Source: a virus
Length of the DNA stretch: 41,243 nucleotides
Direction: 5' to 3' (one strand)
IMG/VR virus record: IMGVR_UViG_3300037840_000153
Coordinates: 1 to 41,243 of that record
The translations under genes were made by a program, and so were the position numbers. A model generated the notes under the pieces. It was not told the origin of the DNA. It saw only the letters and a list, made by a program, of their open reading frames with translations, and ran no database searches. This document shows positions 15,046 through 23,098 of this stretch, one piece after another (within the stretch, counting starts at the first letter, position 1; each line of letters opens with the position of its first letter).

Positions 15046-15446
15046 TAGGTGTACCTCTCCATGATCTTCTTGAGTCTTGGGTAAAACTCAGACTTGAAGG
15101 AGCCATCCTCGATTTCAGCAAAACTAAAGAGTGGGCCACGCCACACCCAAGAACCAATAACACTCGCCACCAGGAGATCAATGCCGCCTTCGCGGGTGGT
15201 TATCAAATCCATTTCCGGCCATGCGGGGTTATCCTGCCGCTGCCCGAACAAACCCGGCAAAACATAGTGCAGTGCACGATAGGCGACGCGCTGCCTATCA
15301 CAAGCTGCATCCAATGCAGGCGTACTGGACTGCGCTGCAGTCGGAACCAATATGCCCACAAATGGCAGCGCCGCAAGCGATTTCAGCACGGAACGACGGT
15401 GACCGAGTCCGGTATTTTTAACAGTCGCAGGACTCTCGTGACCCAT
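15045..15446 (-). CDS. Putative exported protein with twin-arginine-like signal
   Basis: 133 residues from the ATG at 15446. The first residues (MGHESPATVKNTGLG) are encoded by border palindrome 9. Then HRRSVLKSLAALPFVGILVPTAAQS has the RR, Leu-Lys and hydrophobic core of a twin-arginine signal, ending near an A-Q-S cleavage-like site. The mature part has a Cys (DAACDRQR) and an aromatic-rich end. The signal is visible; transport by Tat and a role outside the cytoplasm are inferred. A start at 15500 inside the portal gene is less likely. Confidence 0.6.
   Translation of the reverse strand: MGHESPATVKNTGLGHRRSVLKSLAALPFVGILVPTAAQSSTPALDAACDRQRVAYRALHYVLPGLFGQRQDNPAWPEMDLITTREGGIDLLVASVIGSWVWRGPLFSFAEIEDGSFKSEFYPRLKKIMERYT
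15398..15443 (+). repeat. Border palindrome copy 9
   Basis: GGTGACCGAGTCCGG ... GCAGGACTCTCGTGACC. It lies at the start of the twin-arginine protein gene and ends 5 nt from the portal stop codon. Confidence 0.9.
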
Positions 15447-15447
15447 T

Positions 15448-17676
15448 CTACTCACTTCCCGAATCTGTCGGCACAGGCGGATTAAGAACTTGATGCACAT
15501 TCAAGGCATGTTGCGCAACGTCCATATTGGCGTCATGCACAGCCTGTTGAGTAGCGAGACCATGTTGGGCCGTCGCTAGGCTATGCTGCTGCGCCGCTGT
15601 TTTAGCCGCCGCCGCGCTGTCGTCCTTGTGAATCACCATTTCCTTGGCTAAATCGACGGTCGCCACGTTCTGCGAAGCTTGAATCTTCGCGGCCTCTAGC
15701 CCCGCGTCCTGCGTTGCCGATTGAGCGGCAACCTGCGCCTTGGTCTGCGCCGCTTGTGCACTGATAAGTTTTGCATTCGCGGCGATCATATTTGGATCGG
15801 GAGGCGGATTGGCGGGCACAGGCTGTTCCGGCAACACAATATTCGTCGGGTCCTGTCGAATCACCCCTAGGATCGTATTCAACGTTCCCCGCGCATCCAT
15901 GATCGGCGTGAACGCCGGAACCGCAATCAATTGGGAAAGCGCAACACCCTTCGCCACTCGATGAATATGCGACGGCGTATTAGGATCAGACGCGGGTTCA
16001 AGATTGCAGTTTTCCAATGCAGTTAAGAACTTTTGTTCGTTCCAATAATCCTTCGGACAGATTTTATTTGCCTTCCAAAAGTCTTCCGGGTTTTCACGAA
16101 ACAAATCAACGATCAATTCAATTTCTTCGGCCTGCGCCTGGTGCATCCCTTTGTGAGCAGCAGATTCCACTTTTGTTGCTTGCTCTATTTGCGCGAGCAT
16201 TGTTCCAACCGGAACGTTCGCCACACCTTCCGCAGTCGGAATATCCCCCGCAGCGGATAATGCTTGCGTCTGCTGTTGAACTTTGTCAATCAGCGCCAGC
16301 ATTCCCGGCCCCACGTCCTTGTAGGGCATCGGCGAAATGATATTTCCGATGGGTTGATTGTTGGTCTCGACGGGAACTCCAGTGCCAGGCCCTACGCGAA
16401 AATCCGATGTGTTCTGACGACCTCCGAGTTTTGCGATCAGGAACGACGGAAACGTAGCAAACATCGCCGAATCGAGCGCAAGCCGCCAAGCTGCAGTCAG
16501 CGCCGACGACGCATTACCCAGAATATTCAGCAAGCCCGTACCGTAGAATCCCGGCCCAGGCACATAGGGGTATTTGACCCACATTCGTTTGCGCTGACAA
16601 TCCTCATCGTCTTCTTTCCAGTCACGCCGGATTGCCTTTATTTCCCTGGACTCCTTGTCCATCGTTACGAGAAACGGCAACGCAATACCTTCACCCTTAA
16701 ACTTGCCCGGCGCAAATTCGGGCAAGTCAAGCTCGCACTGCGATTCCCAGATTGTATACGGTTCGTCTTCGGGGCGCGCTTTCTGTGGCGACGGGTCGGT
16801 TCCTTGGATACCAGCAATCTTCGCGTCAACTGCGTTGACTTGCGGAGGCGCAGGAGTTGTCGTTGGCCCCCTTCGATAAGCGCCGAGCAGTTCCATGCGC
16901 TTCATCACTGAAGGGCGCATGAGTATTTGGTGGGTGATCCGAGCACACGAACGCAGATCTTTCGTCGTGTCGGAAACGATCAAATCCTTTTCGTCCACGC
17001 TTTCCGAAACCGGACGCCGCTTCATCGGACAGCGATAGACTTTCTTGAATCCAGAACCGCCAAAATATGTTCCCCACAACAGCATGTGCGAGGTGTCGGG
17101 GTAATACTCGGTCGCGGTCTTGATGAAATAATGATTCAGGTCGCGTTCGAAAGCGTCGGCGAGATTGTCTTCGGATTGGATCGATTGATCGTCCTTGTTG
17201 GCGACTTTCACCGGGCCATCGGAGGGCAGCAATTCCGCTTGCGCGTTGGCCCACCCTTTGAGGCAGGCTTCGAGCAATAGCGGGTTCGTGACTGTGGATT
17301 GGCCTTCGACTGCTGCGGATGTATCGCCAACCGTGGCACGCGGTTCTTTCAGTTCGAGGCCCAACAATCCTAAGCCCCTGGCACGGATTTCAAGGTGGTT
17401 GCCGCGCGATCTATCGTCGGCGGCAATTTGGTCGTGGAGTTCGTTGGCGATCAGCGAGAGTTGGGAAGCGCCGATTTGATCGGCGAGGTTGTCGTAGAAC
17501 TTGTCCTCGGTATCGTCGCCGTCTTTTTTTGGTCGGCGAGCGTCTAGCTGCACCACCACGCCACCGTCAGGCTGTTCCGTGGCGACAGTTCCGGTTACAG
17601 GGTCGGTCGTAACCTTGCCGTCTTCGTCGTCGATGACGATTTGGATGCCTTCGACGGGTTGCGGGTCAGCGGCCAT
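15448..17676 (-). CDS. Portal protein
   Basis: 742 residues from the ATG at 17676; a GTG at 17688, inside border palindrome 10, is an in-frame alternative, and neither start has a clear ribosome site. The acidic N-terminus leads to a large region with GNHLEIRARGLGLLGLELKEPRATVGDTSAAVEGQSTVTNPLLLEACLKGWANAQAELLPSDGP, typical of large podovirus-type portals, later a segment on construction of a homogeneous ring (LGNASSALTAAWRLALDSAMFATFPSFLIAKL). The C-terminal 130 residues are a Gln/Ala-rich coiled coil. Portals form the 12-subunit DNA channel at one head vertex and dock the terminase. Size and position beside TerL agree. Confidence 0.82.
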   Translation of the reverse strand: MAADPQPVEGIQIVIDDEDGKVTTDPVTGTVATEQPDGGVVVQLDARRPKKDGDDTEDKFYDNLADQIGASQLSLIANELHDQIAADDRSRGNHLEIRARGLGLLGLELKEPRATVGDTSAAVEGQSTVTNPLLLEACLKGWANAQAELLPSDGPVKVANKDDQSIQSEDNLADAFERDLNHYFIKTATEYYPDTSHMLLWGTYFGGSGFKKVYRCPMKRRPVSESVDEKDLIVSDTTKDLRSCARITHQILMRPSVMKRMELLGAYRRGPTTTPAPPQVNAVDAKIAGIQGTDPSPQKARPEDEPYTIWESQCELDLPEFAPGKFKGEGIALPFLVTMDKESREIKAIRRDWKEDDEDCQRKRMWVKYPYVPGPGFYGTGLLNILGNASSALTAAWRLALDSAMFATFPSFLIAKLGGRQNTSDFRVGPGTGVPVETNNQPIGNIISPMPYKDVGPGMLALIDKVQQQTQALSAAGDIPTAEGVANVPVGTMLAQIEQATKVESAAHKGMHQAQAEEIELIVDLFRENPEDFWKANKICPKDYWNEQKFLTALENCNLEPASDPNTPSHIHRVAKGVALSQLIAVPAFTPIMDARGTLNTILGVIRQDPTNIVLPEQPVPANPPPDPNMIAANAKLISAQAAQTKAQVAAQSATQDAGLEAAKIQASQNVATVDLAKEMVIHKDDSAAAAKTAAQQHSLATAQHGLATQQAVHDANMDVAQHALNVHQVLNPPVPTDSGSE

Positions 17677-17842
17677 GATTTGCGTCACGAGAGTTTGTTT
17701 GTTCTTTGCCGCCGGACTCGGTCACCGGAGGCTTGCGCTTCAATTCGTTAACTAAAACGATTGTAATGTCGTGGCCGCGTTTCCATACATCGGGACCGTA
17801 TTCCATCCGAACACCGGGAGAAATTTCGTCGCTGAATTTCAT
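17666..17842 (-). CDS. 58-aa cassette gene between border palindromes 10 and 11
   Basis: 58 residues (MKFSDEISPGVRMEYGPDVWKRGHDITIVLVNELKRKPP...). From residue 40 on (VTESGGKEQTNSRDANHGR) it is encoded by copy 10. The stop lies 11 nt inside the portal gene. No strong ribosome site is seen (TAGGCT). Its place between a facing pair of repeats, as for the MazG and 119-aa genes, supports it as a small inserted gene. Function unknown. Confidence 0.55.
   Translation of the reverse strand: MKFSDEISPGVRMEYGPDVWKRGHDITIVLVNELKRKPPVTESGGKEQTNSRDANHGR
17683..17726 (-). repeat. Border palindrome copy 10
   Basis: Leftward strand reads GGTGACCGAGTCCGG ... ACAAACTCTCGTGACG. It encodes the tail of the 58-aa gene and ends 7 nt from the portal ATG. 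Confidence 0.9.
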
Positions 17843-17856
17843 AGCCTAAGCCGAGC

Positions 17857-17902
17857 GTTGACCGAGTCCGGTCTATCAGCTTGCGGCAGACTCTCGTGAC
17901 CC
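17857..17902 (+). repeat. Border palindrome copy 11
   Basis: GTTGACCGAGTCCGG ... GCAGACTCTCGTGACC. It opens the 58-aa cassette and encodes the GSRESAAS tail of the leftward gene at 17876-18106. Confidence 0.9.
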
Positions 17903-18106
17903 ATCTGGCTTATCCTTTTTGAAACTCCGCAAATGTTCCTTGATATCGGCTACAGATTGACCGGGAGTGACGGCACCTAATAGGGACCGCAAGTGTTCAA
18001 TTTCATCGGCCGCCATTCCGTAGAGACCAGCATCAGCCAAATGAACTTCTCCAAGAATGGCGTGCTCTTGGGCGGCGCGTAGTTTTTTTACCAACAATTC
18101 GCTCAT
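17876..18106 (-). CDS. Small helical hypothetical protein
   Basis: 76 residues, helical with Leu/Ala/Glu-rich heptads (LLVKKLRAAQEHAILGEVHLADAG). The last residues GSRESAAS are encoded by border palindrome 11. The ATG overlaps the stop of the previous gene (ATGA) with GGGGGAGG upstream. Located between terminase and portal genes. Function unknown. Confidence 0.62.
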   Translation of the reverse strand: MSELLVKKLRAAQEHAILGEVHLADAGLYGMAADEIEHLRSLLGAVTPGQSVADIKEHLRSFKKDKPDGSRESAAS

Positions 18107-18399
18107 TGCCTCCCCCTGATAATCGAAACCTGCCCCGGCTTCGCCCGCCCCTCATCCACAACGTTTTCCAAGATTCGCTGCTTCAACGCATCACACCCCA
18201 GATTCAACGACCCCGCATCCGTCCCACCAATCGTCGTCGCAAATCCCATCTTCATGCACACCACGATTCCCACCGTGAACACGTTGCCTTTCTTGGCTTC
18301 CTCCAAGCACTGCGCCAGCTTGTCGATACAGTCCAATTGCTGATCGGACAGCGGCGTGGGGGATAGGAGGATAGGTTTTTGGGGGAATTCGGGGTTCAT
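18103..18399 (-). CDS. Conserved hypothetical phage protein
   Basis: 98 residues. A Pro-rich start is followed by a helical part and VFTVGIVVCMKMGFATTIGGTDAGSLNLGCDALKQRILENV, which has conserved-looking Cys, Gly and Asp positions. It is encoded between the terminase and portal genes with a 6-nt gap after 18406-18606. Function unknown. Confidence 0.62.
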   Translation of the reverse strand: MNPEFPQKPILLSPTPLSDQQLDCIDKLAQCLEEAKKGNVFTVGIVVCMKMGFATTIGGTDAGSLNLGCDALKQRILENVVDEGRAKPGQVSIIRGRQ

Positions 18400-18405
18400 A
18401 ATCGT

Positions 18406-18606
18406 TTAATCGTTGCAGTAGTCTTCAAATGATTCATAGACCTTCGCCCCATGTTCCCAACGAAACTTAGGCTTAGGCCACTCCACAATAGACCGAACAA
18501 AGCTTTGCTGTTGTGCCAGCCGATGTTCCCGCTGCTGTTCGGGGGTCAAGGCATCAAACCGCGCCACGGCCGCTTGGACCATTTCGTGTAATTCCTGCTC
18601 AGTCAT
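18406..18606 (-). CDS. Small hypothetical protein
   Basis: 66 residues, charged and helical (MTEQELHEMVQAAVARFDALTPEQQREHRLAQQQ), ending in an aromatic/acidic segment (FRWEHGAKVYESFEDYCND). Border palindrome 12 lies directly upstream, between it and the TerL stop. Function unknown. Confidence 0.6.
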   Translation of the reverse strand: MTEQELHEMVQAAVARFDALTPEQQREHRLAQQQSFVRSIVEWPKPKFRWEHGAKVYESFEDYCND

Positions 18607-18608
18607 TG

Positions 18609-18644
18609 GGTGACCGCACCGTTATCGCTCCACCATCGTGACAC
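18609..18644 (+). repeat. Border palindrome copy 12, short
   Basis: GGTGACCGCACCG ... CATCGTGACA. Short variant without GANTC, lying between the TerL stop and the next leftward start. Confidence 0.7.
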
Positions 18645-18650
18645 AACATC

Positions 18651-20441
18651 CTATACCGGGTAAAGGGCTTTTCTCTGCGGCCGATGCAAGCCACGCTGGT
18701 ATTCCTCGTGGGTAACTTCTTCATCGGTCATCGCCAGGCCGGCGTCTCTAAAATATTTCATGACCTGCGTGGCCGTGTCCGTGAGGTCATCCCGCGCGCC
18801 CTTGGGAAACACCTCCATTTCATCTATGATCAGGGACGACCATTCACGTTCCGGCGCATAAACAAGCCCCTGCGCAAACGTCGGCTGAACCGAAAGCGCC
18901 CGCGCGACCTTGTCACCGCGCGGCTCGCACATCTGGATTCCGAACCGCTGCAACCCATACCGATTCGCAATTTCCTGCGCTGCCGGCCGCCCCGTAGCTT
19001 TATTCTCGATCAGCAGCAAATCAACCTTGTACGTCGCGCACGTATCCTGCACCCATTCGACCAGTCCCCACTTCGACATGGTGCGACGCTTAAACCGCGC
19101 GTTGCGCCGCTTCACTTCGGTCTCATCCATGCCGGGCACAATATTTTCCGGCAACCATCGTTGTCCCTCAATCACAGATTCCAATTGCAACCGTTCGAAC
19201 CGCGACGCCGAAAACGCCAAATGCTTGCGCCAAGCGTGTATGAGCATGATGCAATGTTTTTTTGATTCGGGGTGAACAAATGTCCCCCACACCGATAGCG
19301 CCGAAGGATCGTTTTCTTCGTCTTCCGTGAATGCGCCATCCAATGACGCCACGACAAGATCAAAGATCGGGAATTTGCCGTCGTCCGGTTCCCATAGTTG
19401 CCACCATTCGCGGCGAAATAGACCGCCGCCGCGCGGCACGGGCGACTGTTGATATTGAGACGCCCAGCCATAAGGCCCGATTTCCCGTTGGGTACGCTGC
19501 ATCGCCGCTTCTGGAAACCGTTCCGGCCACGCCGGCTCGCCATCTTCCTCGCGAGGATCGGTCCACCCAATTAACGTCGGTATCGGCTCACCATGTTCGT
19601 CTCGCTGTCGGCTTTCATCGTAGTACCAAGGAATCATCAGATGGCAGTAATCGAAGTCAGTCCCGAGCGCGATGCCAGAAATATCTTCCTCGTGAACGCG
19701 CTGCATAATAATAATCAACGCACCTTTTTCCATGTCGTTAAAGCGGGAAGAAATCGATTCACGAAACCACCGCGCCGTTTTTGCACGCTCAACTTCCGAT
19801 TCGGATTCAATAACATTGTGCGGATCGTCAATGATAATTCTATCGCCGCGCTCGCCAGTTCCCACACCTCCGACTGATGACGCAAGTTTCCAGCCGGTAT
19901 GAGTGTTCATCACCTTAATGGTGGTTTTGTTGCGCAAGCCTACGCCAACGCTTTCCTTGCGGTCTCCGTACTCAACAGAAGTCCGCAGTGGGCCGTACAT
20001 CCGCTGATAAACGTCGCTTGTAATCAGCGTGCGAAATTTATCATTGTCGCGTTCGGTCAACGATGCCGAATACGAAAACGAAATATAGCGGTAGTGAGCG
20101 CGCTTCATCGGCCCCCACTCCCAGGCCGGGAAAAACACCTCTGTAAGTAGACTCTTACAGGACCCCGGCGACACGTTGATGAGTAGGCGCGTGACTTCGC
20201 CAAATGTGACCGCTTCTAAATGTTCGCAGACTGCCCAGATATTCCACCCATCAACAAACGGCGTCTCCGGTTCCAGCACCGACCAAAAATAACGGACGAA
20301 CGCGATCAACCCACCCTGACGAACTCCATCCTCGTCGTACCATCCGCGCTGCGATTGCTCGGCCTTGGCTTTGCGCCGCTGATATTCGGTCAGGAGCTTG
20401 CCGAATTGTTCAAGTTTGGTGCGGGCGAATGGGGCGTTCAT
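18651..20441 (-). CDS. terL: Terminase large subunit
   Basis: 596 residues, full length. ATPase motifs: Walker A-like INVSPGSCKS (88-97), Walker B RIIIDD (201-206) with DPHN after it, and a coupling segment IIMQRVHEEDI (244-254). The C-terminal nuclease domain has VVASLDGAF (D368) and LLIENKATGRPAAQEIANRYG, the acidic residues of the RNase H-like fold. The protein pumps DNA into proheads through the portal and cuts the concatemer. The previous gene overlaps its start (ATGA). Confidence 0.93.
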   Translation of the reverse strand: MNAPFARTKLEQFGKLLTEYQRRKAKAEQSQRGWYDEDGVRQGGLIAFVRYFWSVLEPETPFVDGWNIWAVCEHLEAVTFGEVTRLLINVSPGSCKSLLTEVFFPAWEWGPMKRAHYRYISFSYSASLTERDNDKFRTLITSDVYQRMYGPLRTSVEYGDRKESVGVGLRNKTTIKVMNTHTGWKLASSVGGVGTGERGDRIIIDDPHNVIESESEVERAKTARWFRESISSRFNDMEKGALIIIMQRVHEEDISGIALGTDFDYCHLMIPWYYDESRQRDEHGEPIPTLIGWTDPREEDGEPAWPERFPEAAMQRTQREIGPYGWASQYQQSPVPRGGGLFRREWWQLWEPDDGKFPIFDLVVASLDGAFTEDEENDPSALSVWGTFVHPESKKHCIMLIHAWRKHLAFSASRFERLQLESVIEGQRWLPENIVPGMDETEVKRRNARFKRRTMSKWGLVEWVQDTCATYKVDLLLIENKATGRPAAQEIANRYGLQRFGIQMCEPRGDKVARALSVQPTFAQGLVYAPEREWSSLIIDEMEVFPKGARDDLTDTATQVMKYFRDAGLAMTDEEVTHEEYQRGLHRPQRKALYPV

Positions 20442-20776
20442 GCCGGCGCCAGTTTTGGCGGCAGAGATTTTGGCCGGTAATTATCGTTCCTGTTTGGATT
20501 GACCAGATCGAACCACGTCCAGAATATCAAATCTTCGGCGTAGCCGATGGGCTGCACGATTGGCGTCATAATTCCTTTGATTAAAGCGCGCCCTTGGTCG
20601 CCGACATATTGGCAACTCAATAAATTAAATCCGCGCCAGTTCGGGTCATGCTCGAACCGCACGTTCTCGATCTTGTATTCGCCGTAGAGTTTTTCATTCC
20701 GAATCTCGAAATATTCGCGCAGCCATTCGGACTGTTGGAGGTGCGGAGATTTTGCCGGGATTATTTGTTGCGTCAT
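20438..20776 (-). CDS. Hypothetical protein encoded just before TerL
   Basis: 112 residues with many aromatic residues (WLREYFEIRNEKLYGEYKIENVRFEHDPNWRGF..., EDLIFWTWFDLV). No membrane segment or known motif. The stop overlaps the TerL start (ATGA), so its product is probably made in step with TerL. Function unknown. Confidence 0.65.
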   Translation of the reverse strand: MTQQIIPAKSPHLQQSEWLREYFEIRNEKLYGEYKIENVRFEHDPNWRGFNLLSCQYVGDQGRALIKGIMTPIVQPIGYAEDLIFWTWFDLVNPNRNDNYRPKSLPPKLAPA

Positions 20777-20808
20777 TCACGGCCTGCGCATTCTAACTCT
20801 CAGCGCGG

Positions 20809-20931
20809 TCACCATTCCCCGCCAGGAGGACCACCCGGAGGCCAGATCAGTTGCGGCGCGAACATTATAGCCAAGATTACGATACCAATCCCAACGCCCC
20901 AAAATATCTCTCCAATAATTGTCTGCGGCAT
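20809..20931 (-). CDS. Tiny single-span membrane protein b
   Basis: 40 residues (MPQTIIGEIFWGVG...WPPGGPPGGEW). One hydrophobic segment (IFWGVGIGIVILAIMFAPQLIW) and a Pro/Gly-rich end. Its ATG overlaps the stop of gene a (TGATG). Two overlapping small membrane genes next to TerS could be lysis or exclusion proteins; this is only a possibility. Confidence 0.5.
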   Translation of the reverse strand: MPQTIIGEIFWGVGIGIVILAIMFAPQLIWPPGGPPGGEW

Positions 20932-21035
20932 CACAGCCCTCCAAACCGATACGTCAAATAAACGAAATACTCCCCGCCAAATAACAAAATAAATCCACCA
21001 ACAGCCAATAGGATCACCGCTGCTTTATCGGTCAT
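20931..21035 (-). CDS. Tiny single-span membrane protein a
   Basis: 34 residues (MTDKAAVILLAVGGFILLFGGEYFVYLTYRFGGL). One transmembrane segment. It begins 2 nt after the TerS stop. Its end, YRFGG, repeats the end of TerS (SYRFGGQ) at DNA level as well, which hints at a local duplication. Confidence 0.5.
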   Translation of the reverse strand: MTDKAAVILLAVGGFILLFGGEYFVYLTYRFGGL

Positions 21036-21037
21036 GG

Positions 21038-21751
21038 TTACTGCCCGCCAAACCGATAGCTCAAATCAATTTCCACACCCAATTCTTGCGCCTGCTTCGC
21101 AAGCTGCGCCACAAGCTCCTGATCGCTCAATCGCGATAGCTCGCCGTCGTCACGCTGCACCGAACCAATGCCCAATAATTTCCGTAGCTCCGCATTGGCC
21201 TGCAATTTCGAATATGGCTTTGGAATAACAAAACCCGCCTCGTTGATCGAAATGCTTTCGACCGCGCGCTGCACGTCTTCCGGCATGTCGTGAATTGATT
21301 TTGGACGCTGCACGAATTTCGTGGCTTGCTTTCCGGTCTCGCCGTCGATAATCGCATTTCCCTTGCGGTCGTAAGCCAACACCTCCTGCATTTCCCACAT
21401 CTGCGAAATATTGGCCTCGTGAATTGTCCACAGCAATTCTTCAAGGCGCTCCCGCTTGATTCGCAGAATTTCGTCTTCCTGCCGCGACAGAAACGCGATT
21501 CGCTCAATCACATCTTGCCGGCGTTCGAGGCGCGACGCATTGCCGGCGGCAGCGTGGTCTGACTCGGATTTCCACCCAGCCTGGCGGTAGGCGTCGGCTT
21601 TCGGTCGGAGAACAGCGCGAAGGCGGCAAAATCGCTCTTTCTTGTGGTCGCGCAATGGCTTGGAGCCGGGAAGATCGAATGTTGCCGGAACGATTGAGGT
21701 TCCGATGCCTACTGTTTGGGTCACGAGAGGATGTGATTCCGGTTCGGTCAT
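21038..21751 (-). CDS. Terminase small subunit candidate
   Basis: 237 residues. The segment KERFCRLRAVLRPKADAYRQAGWKSESDHAAAGNASRLERRQDVIERIAFL matches the DNA-binding helix-turn-helix region of Terminase_2-type small subunits (recruitment domain with NASRL). It is followed by a coiled region (ILRIKRERLEELLWTI) and an acidic end. ATG overlaps the previous stop (ATGA) and the first residues come from border palindrome 13; GTG at 21724 inside that repeat is also in frame. Located 0.6 kb upstream of TerL. Confidence 0.75.
   Translation of the reverse strand: MTEPESHPLVTQTVGIGTSIVPATFDLPGSKPLRDHKKERFCRLRAVLRPKADAYRQAGWKSESDHAAAGNASRLERRQDVIERIAFLSRQEDEILRIKRERLEELLWTIHEANISQMWEMQEVLAYDRKGNAIIDGETGKQATKFVQRPKSIHDMPEDVQRAVESISINEAGFVIPKPYSKLQANAELRKLLGIGSVQRDDGELSRLSDQELVAQLAKQAQELGVEIDLSYRFGGQ
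21719..21751 (-). repeat. Border palindrome copy 13, short
   Basis: Leftward strand reads GATGACCGAACCGG ... CCTCTCGTGACC. Its first ATG is the start of the terminase small subunit gene and the TGA is the stop of the DUF551-like gene. Confidence 0.75.
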
Positions 21752-22032
21752 CTGAGGCCACGCGGAGGATCAGGAAACGCCATCCAGTGAGTAGGTTTGC
21801 CTCCGAGCGTGAATAATTCATCAACCCACGCATTTTGAATATCATACCACCAACCGACAGTAATGCGCTGATCGTATGGCCCTCGGATTGGGTCGCCATA
21901 AAACAATAGCATTGTGCTGCCGTTTTTCGGCGCAGTTTCAATTGGTTGCCACATGCCTGCGTTGACCGAATCCGGTGATTCAGCCCGAAGACCCTCTCGT
22001 GACACAGTATGTTGCACTGCACTATACGTCAC
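21748..22032 (-). CDS. DUF551-like phage protein in a border-palindrome cassette
   Basis: 94 residues if the GTG at 22032 is used (GGAG 6 nt upstream); then residues 10-25 (VSREGLRAESPDSVNA) come from copy 14. The family usually begins MWQPIETAPK, present at residue 27, so an internal start at 21954 is possible but has no spaced ribosome site. The core WQPIETAPKNGSTMLLFYG ... THWMAFPDPP is typical of DUF551, a common phage family of unknown function. It lies between a facing pair of repeats. Confidence 0.7.
   Translation of the reverse strand: MTYSAVQHTVSREGLRAESPDSVNAGMWQPIETAPKNGSTMLLFYGDPIRGPYDQRITVGWWYDIQNAWVDELFTLGGKPTHWMAFPDPPRGLR
21961..22006 (+). repeat. Border palindrome copy 14
   Basis: GTTGACCGAATCCGG ... 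GACCCTCTCGTGACA. It opens the DUF551 cassette on the leftward strand. Confidence 0.88.
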
Positions 22033-22059
22033 GAATCACTCCGAATCAGGTCTGCCACA

Positions 22060-22087
22060 AACCAAAACGGCCGCTCGGACGGCCGTT
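22060..22087 (-). terminator. Intrinsic-terminator-like hairpin
   Basis: On the leftward strand AACGGCCG and CGGCCGTT form a perfect 8-bp stem around TCCGAG and are followed by TTGGTTTG. It lies 112 nt after the stop of the 60-aa gene and 28 nt before the DUF551-like gene, so it may end or attenuate transcripts from the methyltransferase region. The U tract is broken, so strength is uncertain. The rest of 22033-22199 has no clear gene. Confidence 0.55.
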
Positions 22088-22199
22088 CCAGCAGGAGGGC
22101 AACAGCAACAAGCAGGAGCACCACGAACGTTTGACCCCAAAAGCCATGATTCAGAGCCAACGCAACGCATCATCGCTATTCCTTGCCGATCCGTCAAGC

Positions 22200-22382
22200 C
22201 TACCTCTCGCCCAAAATGCGTTCATCCTTGGATTTTGAGGCTTTACTGCCGGGAATATCGTAATTCTGGCCGCTTTTCAGTGATTTACGCCGATTGTGGA
22301 TAGTTTCGCGCGCCCACGTCTTCGCCTCGCGGTCTCGTTCGCGTTCGGATTCGGTGTAGGGCGTGGCGCTAGCGTATTTCAT
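22200..22382 (-). CDS. Small charged hypothetical protein
   Basis: 60 residues, very hydrophilic with many Arg, Lys, Glu and Ser (YTESERERDREAKTWARETIHNRRKSLKSG). ATG overlaps the stop of the YdaU-like gene (ATGA). Possibly a nucleic-acid-binding helix or an anti-host factor; nothing specific is visible. Confidence 0.55.
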   Translation of the reverse strand: MKYASATPYTESERERDREAKTWARETIHNRRKSLKSGQNYDIPGSKASKSKDERILGER

Positions 22383-23098
22383 GCTCGATTGACCACTTGT
22401 GGCCTAAACGGCAACGCAGTCCCATTTTTACGCTCTTTGGCGATCCGGTCAACTTGGTCGTTCAATAGCCGAATTGCAACTGCGCCCGTCACGTTCTGAT
22501 CCATCACACCGCGCATCATTCCGGCCAACTGCGTTTCGTCGTGCCCTATAGCGACCACCCACTTCGCCACTTGCTGCGTCGCGCTTGCTTTCTTGTAAGC
22601 CCCAACGCGCATTAACCAGCGCACGCCTTGATCGTATAGCCAAATATCGGGAGTGCCCTGTCTCTGACTCAGAGAACCAAGATTCTTATTACGGTTACTA
22701 TTACCCGCCTTTGCGTCGGTATCCGTTTCTTGATTCGTCAATGGGTTAGCGGCGTTCAAGAGGATATTCCCGGTGCGACTTGCACGCATCATTAAACCGC
22801 GCGCCCGGCGCCCCTGCGCTACCGCCATTTGTTCGATAATTTCGGCCGTAGTAATCTGACCGTCCCCATAAATAAATTTTTTGCTCAAGTTTATTCGCAA
22901 TCGCCCATAACGCTTGCCTGATCGCATGACCCGCGCCAAAAATGCGCTGTCATTCTTCAACCAGCCGCCAGCCCGCCAAAGCGCCCATTTGAGCCGACAA
23001 TACGCGCCCAATTCCTCGTTGGTCAGGTCGTCGGCGTCCACCATCGCGTCGTGGACATGCTCGGAACGATAATGCGGGCTTTTGGGACGTTGCGTCAT
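22379..23098 (-). CDS. YdaU/DUF1376-like protein, possible replication initiator part
   Basis: 239 residues. The N-terminal part (HDAMVDADDLTNEELGAYCRLKWALWRAGGWLKNDSAFLARVMR) matches DUF1376/YdaU proteins, which in other phages lie beside replication genes and have a winged-helix-like domain. The later part (GVRWLMRVGAYKKASATQQVAKWVVAIGHDETQLAGMMRGV) resembles the C-terminal part of related proteins. ATG overlaps the previous stop (ATGA). A replication role is inferred from family members. Confidence 0.75.
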   Translation of the reverse strand: MTQRPKSPHYRSEHVHDAMVDADDLTNEELGAYCRLKWALWRAGGWLKNDSAFLARVMRSGKRYGRLRINLSKKFIYGDGQITTAEIIEQMAVAQGRRARGLMMRASRTGNILLNAANPLTNQETDTDAKAGNSNRNKNLGSLSQRQGTPDIWLYDQGVRWLMRVGAYKKASATQQVAKWVVAIGHDETQLAGMMRGVMDQNVTGAVAIRLLNDQVDRIAKERKNGTALPFRPQVVNRA

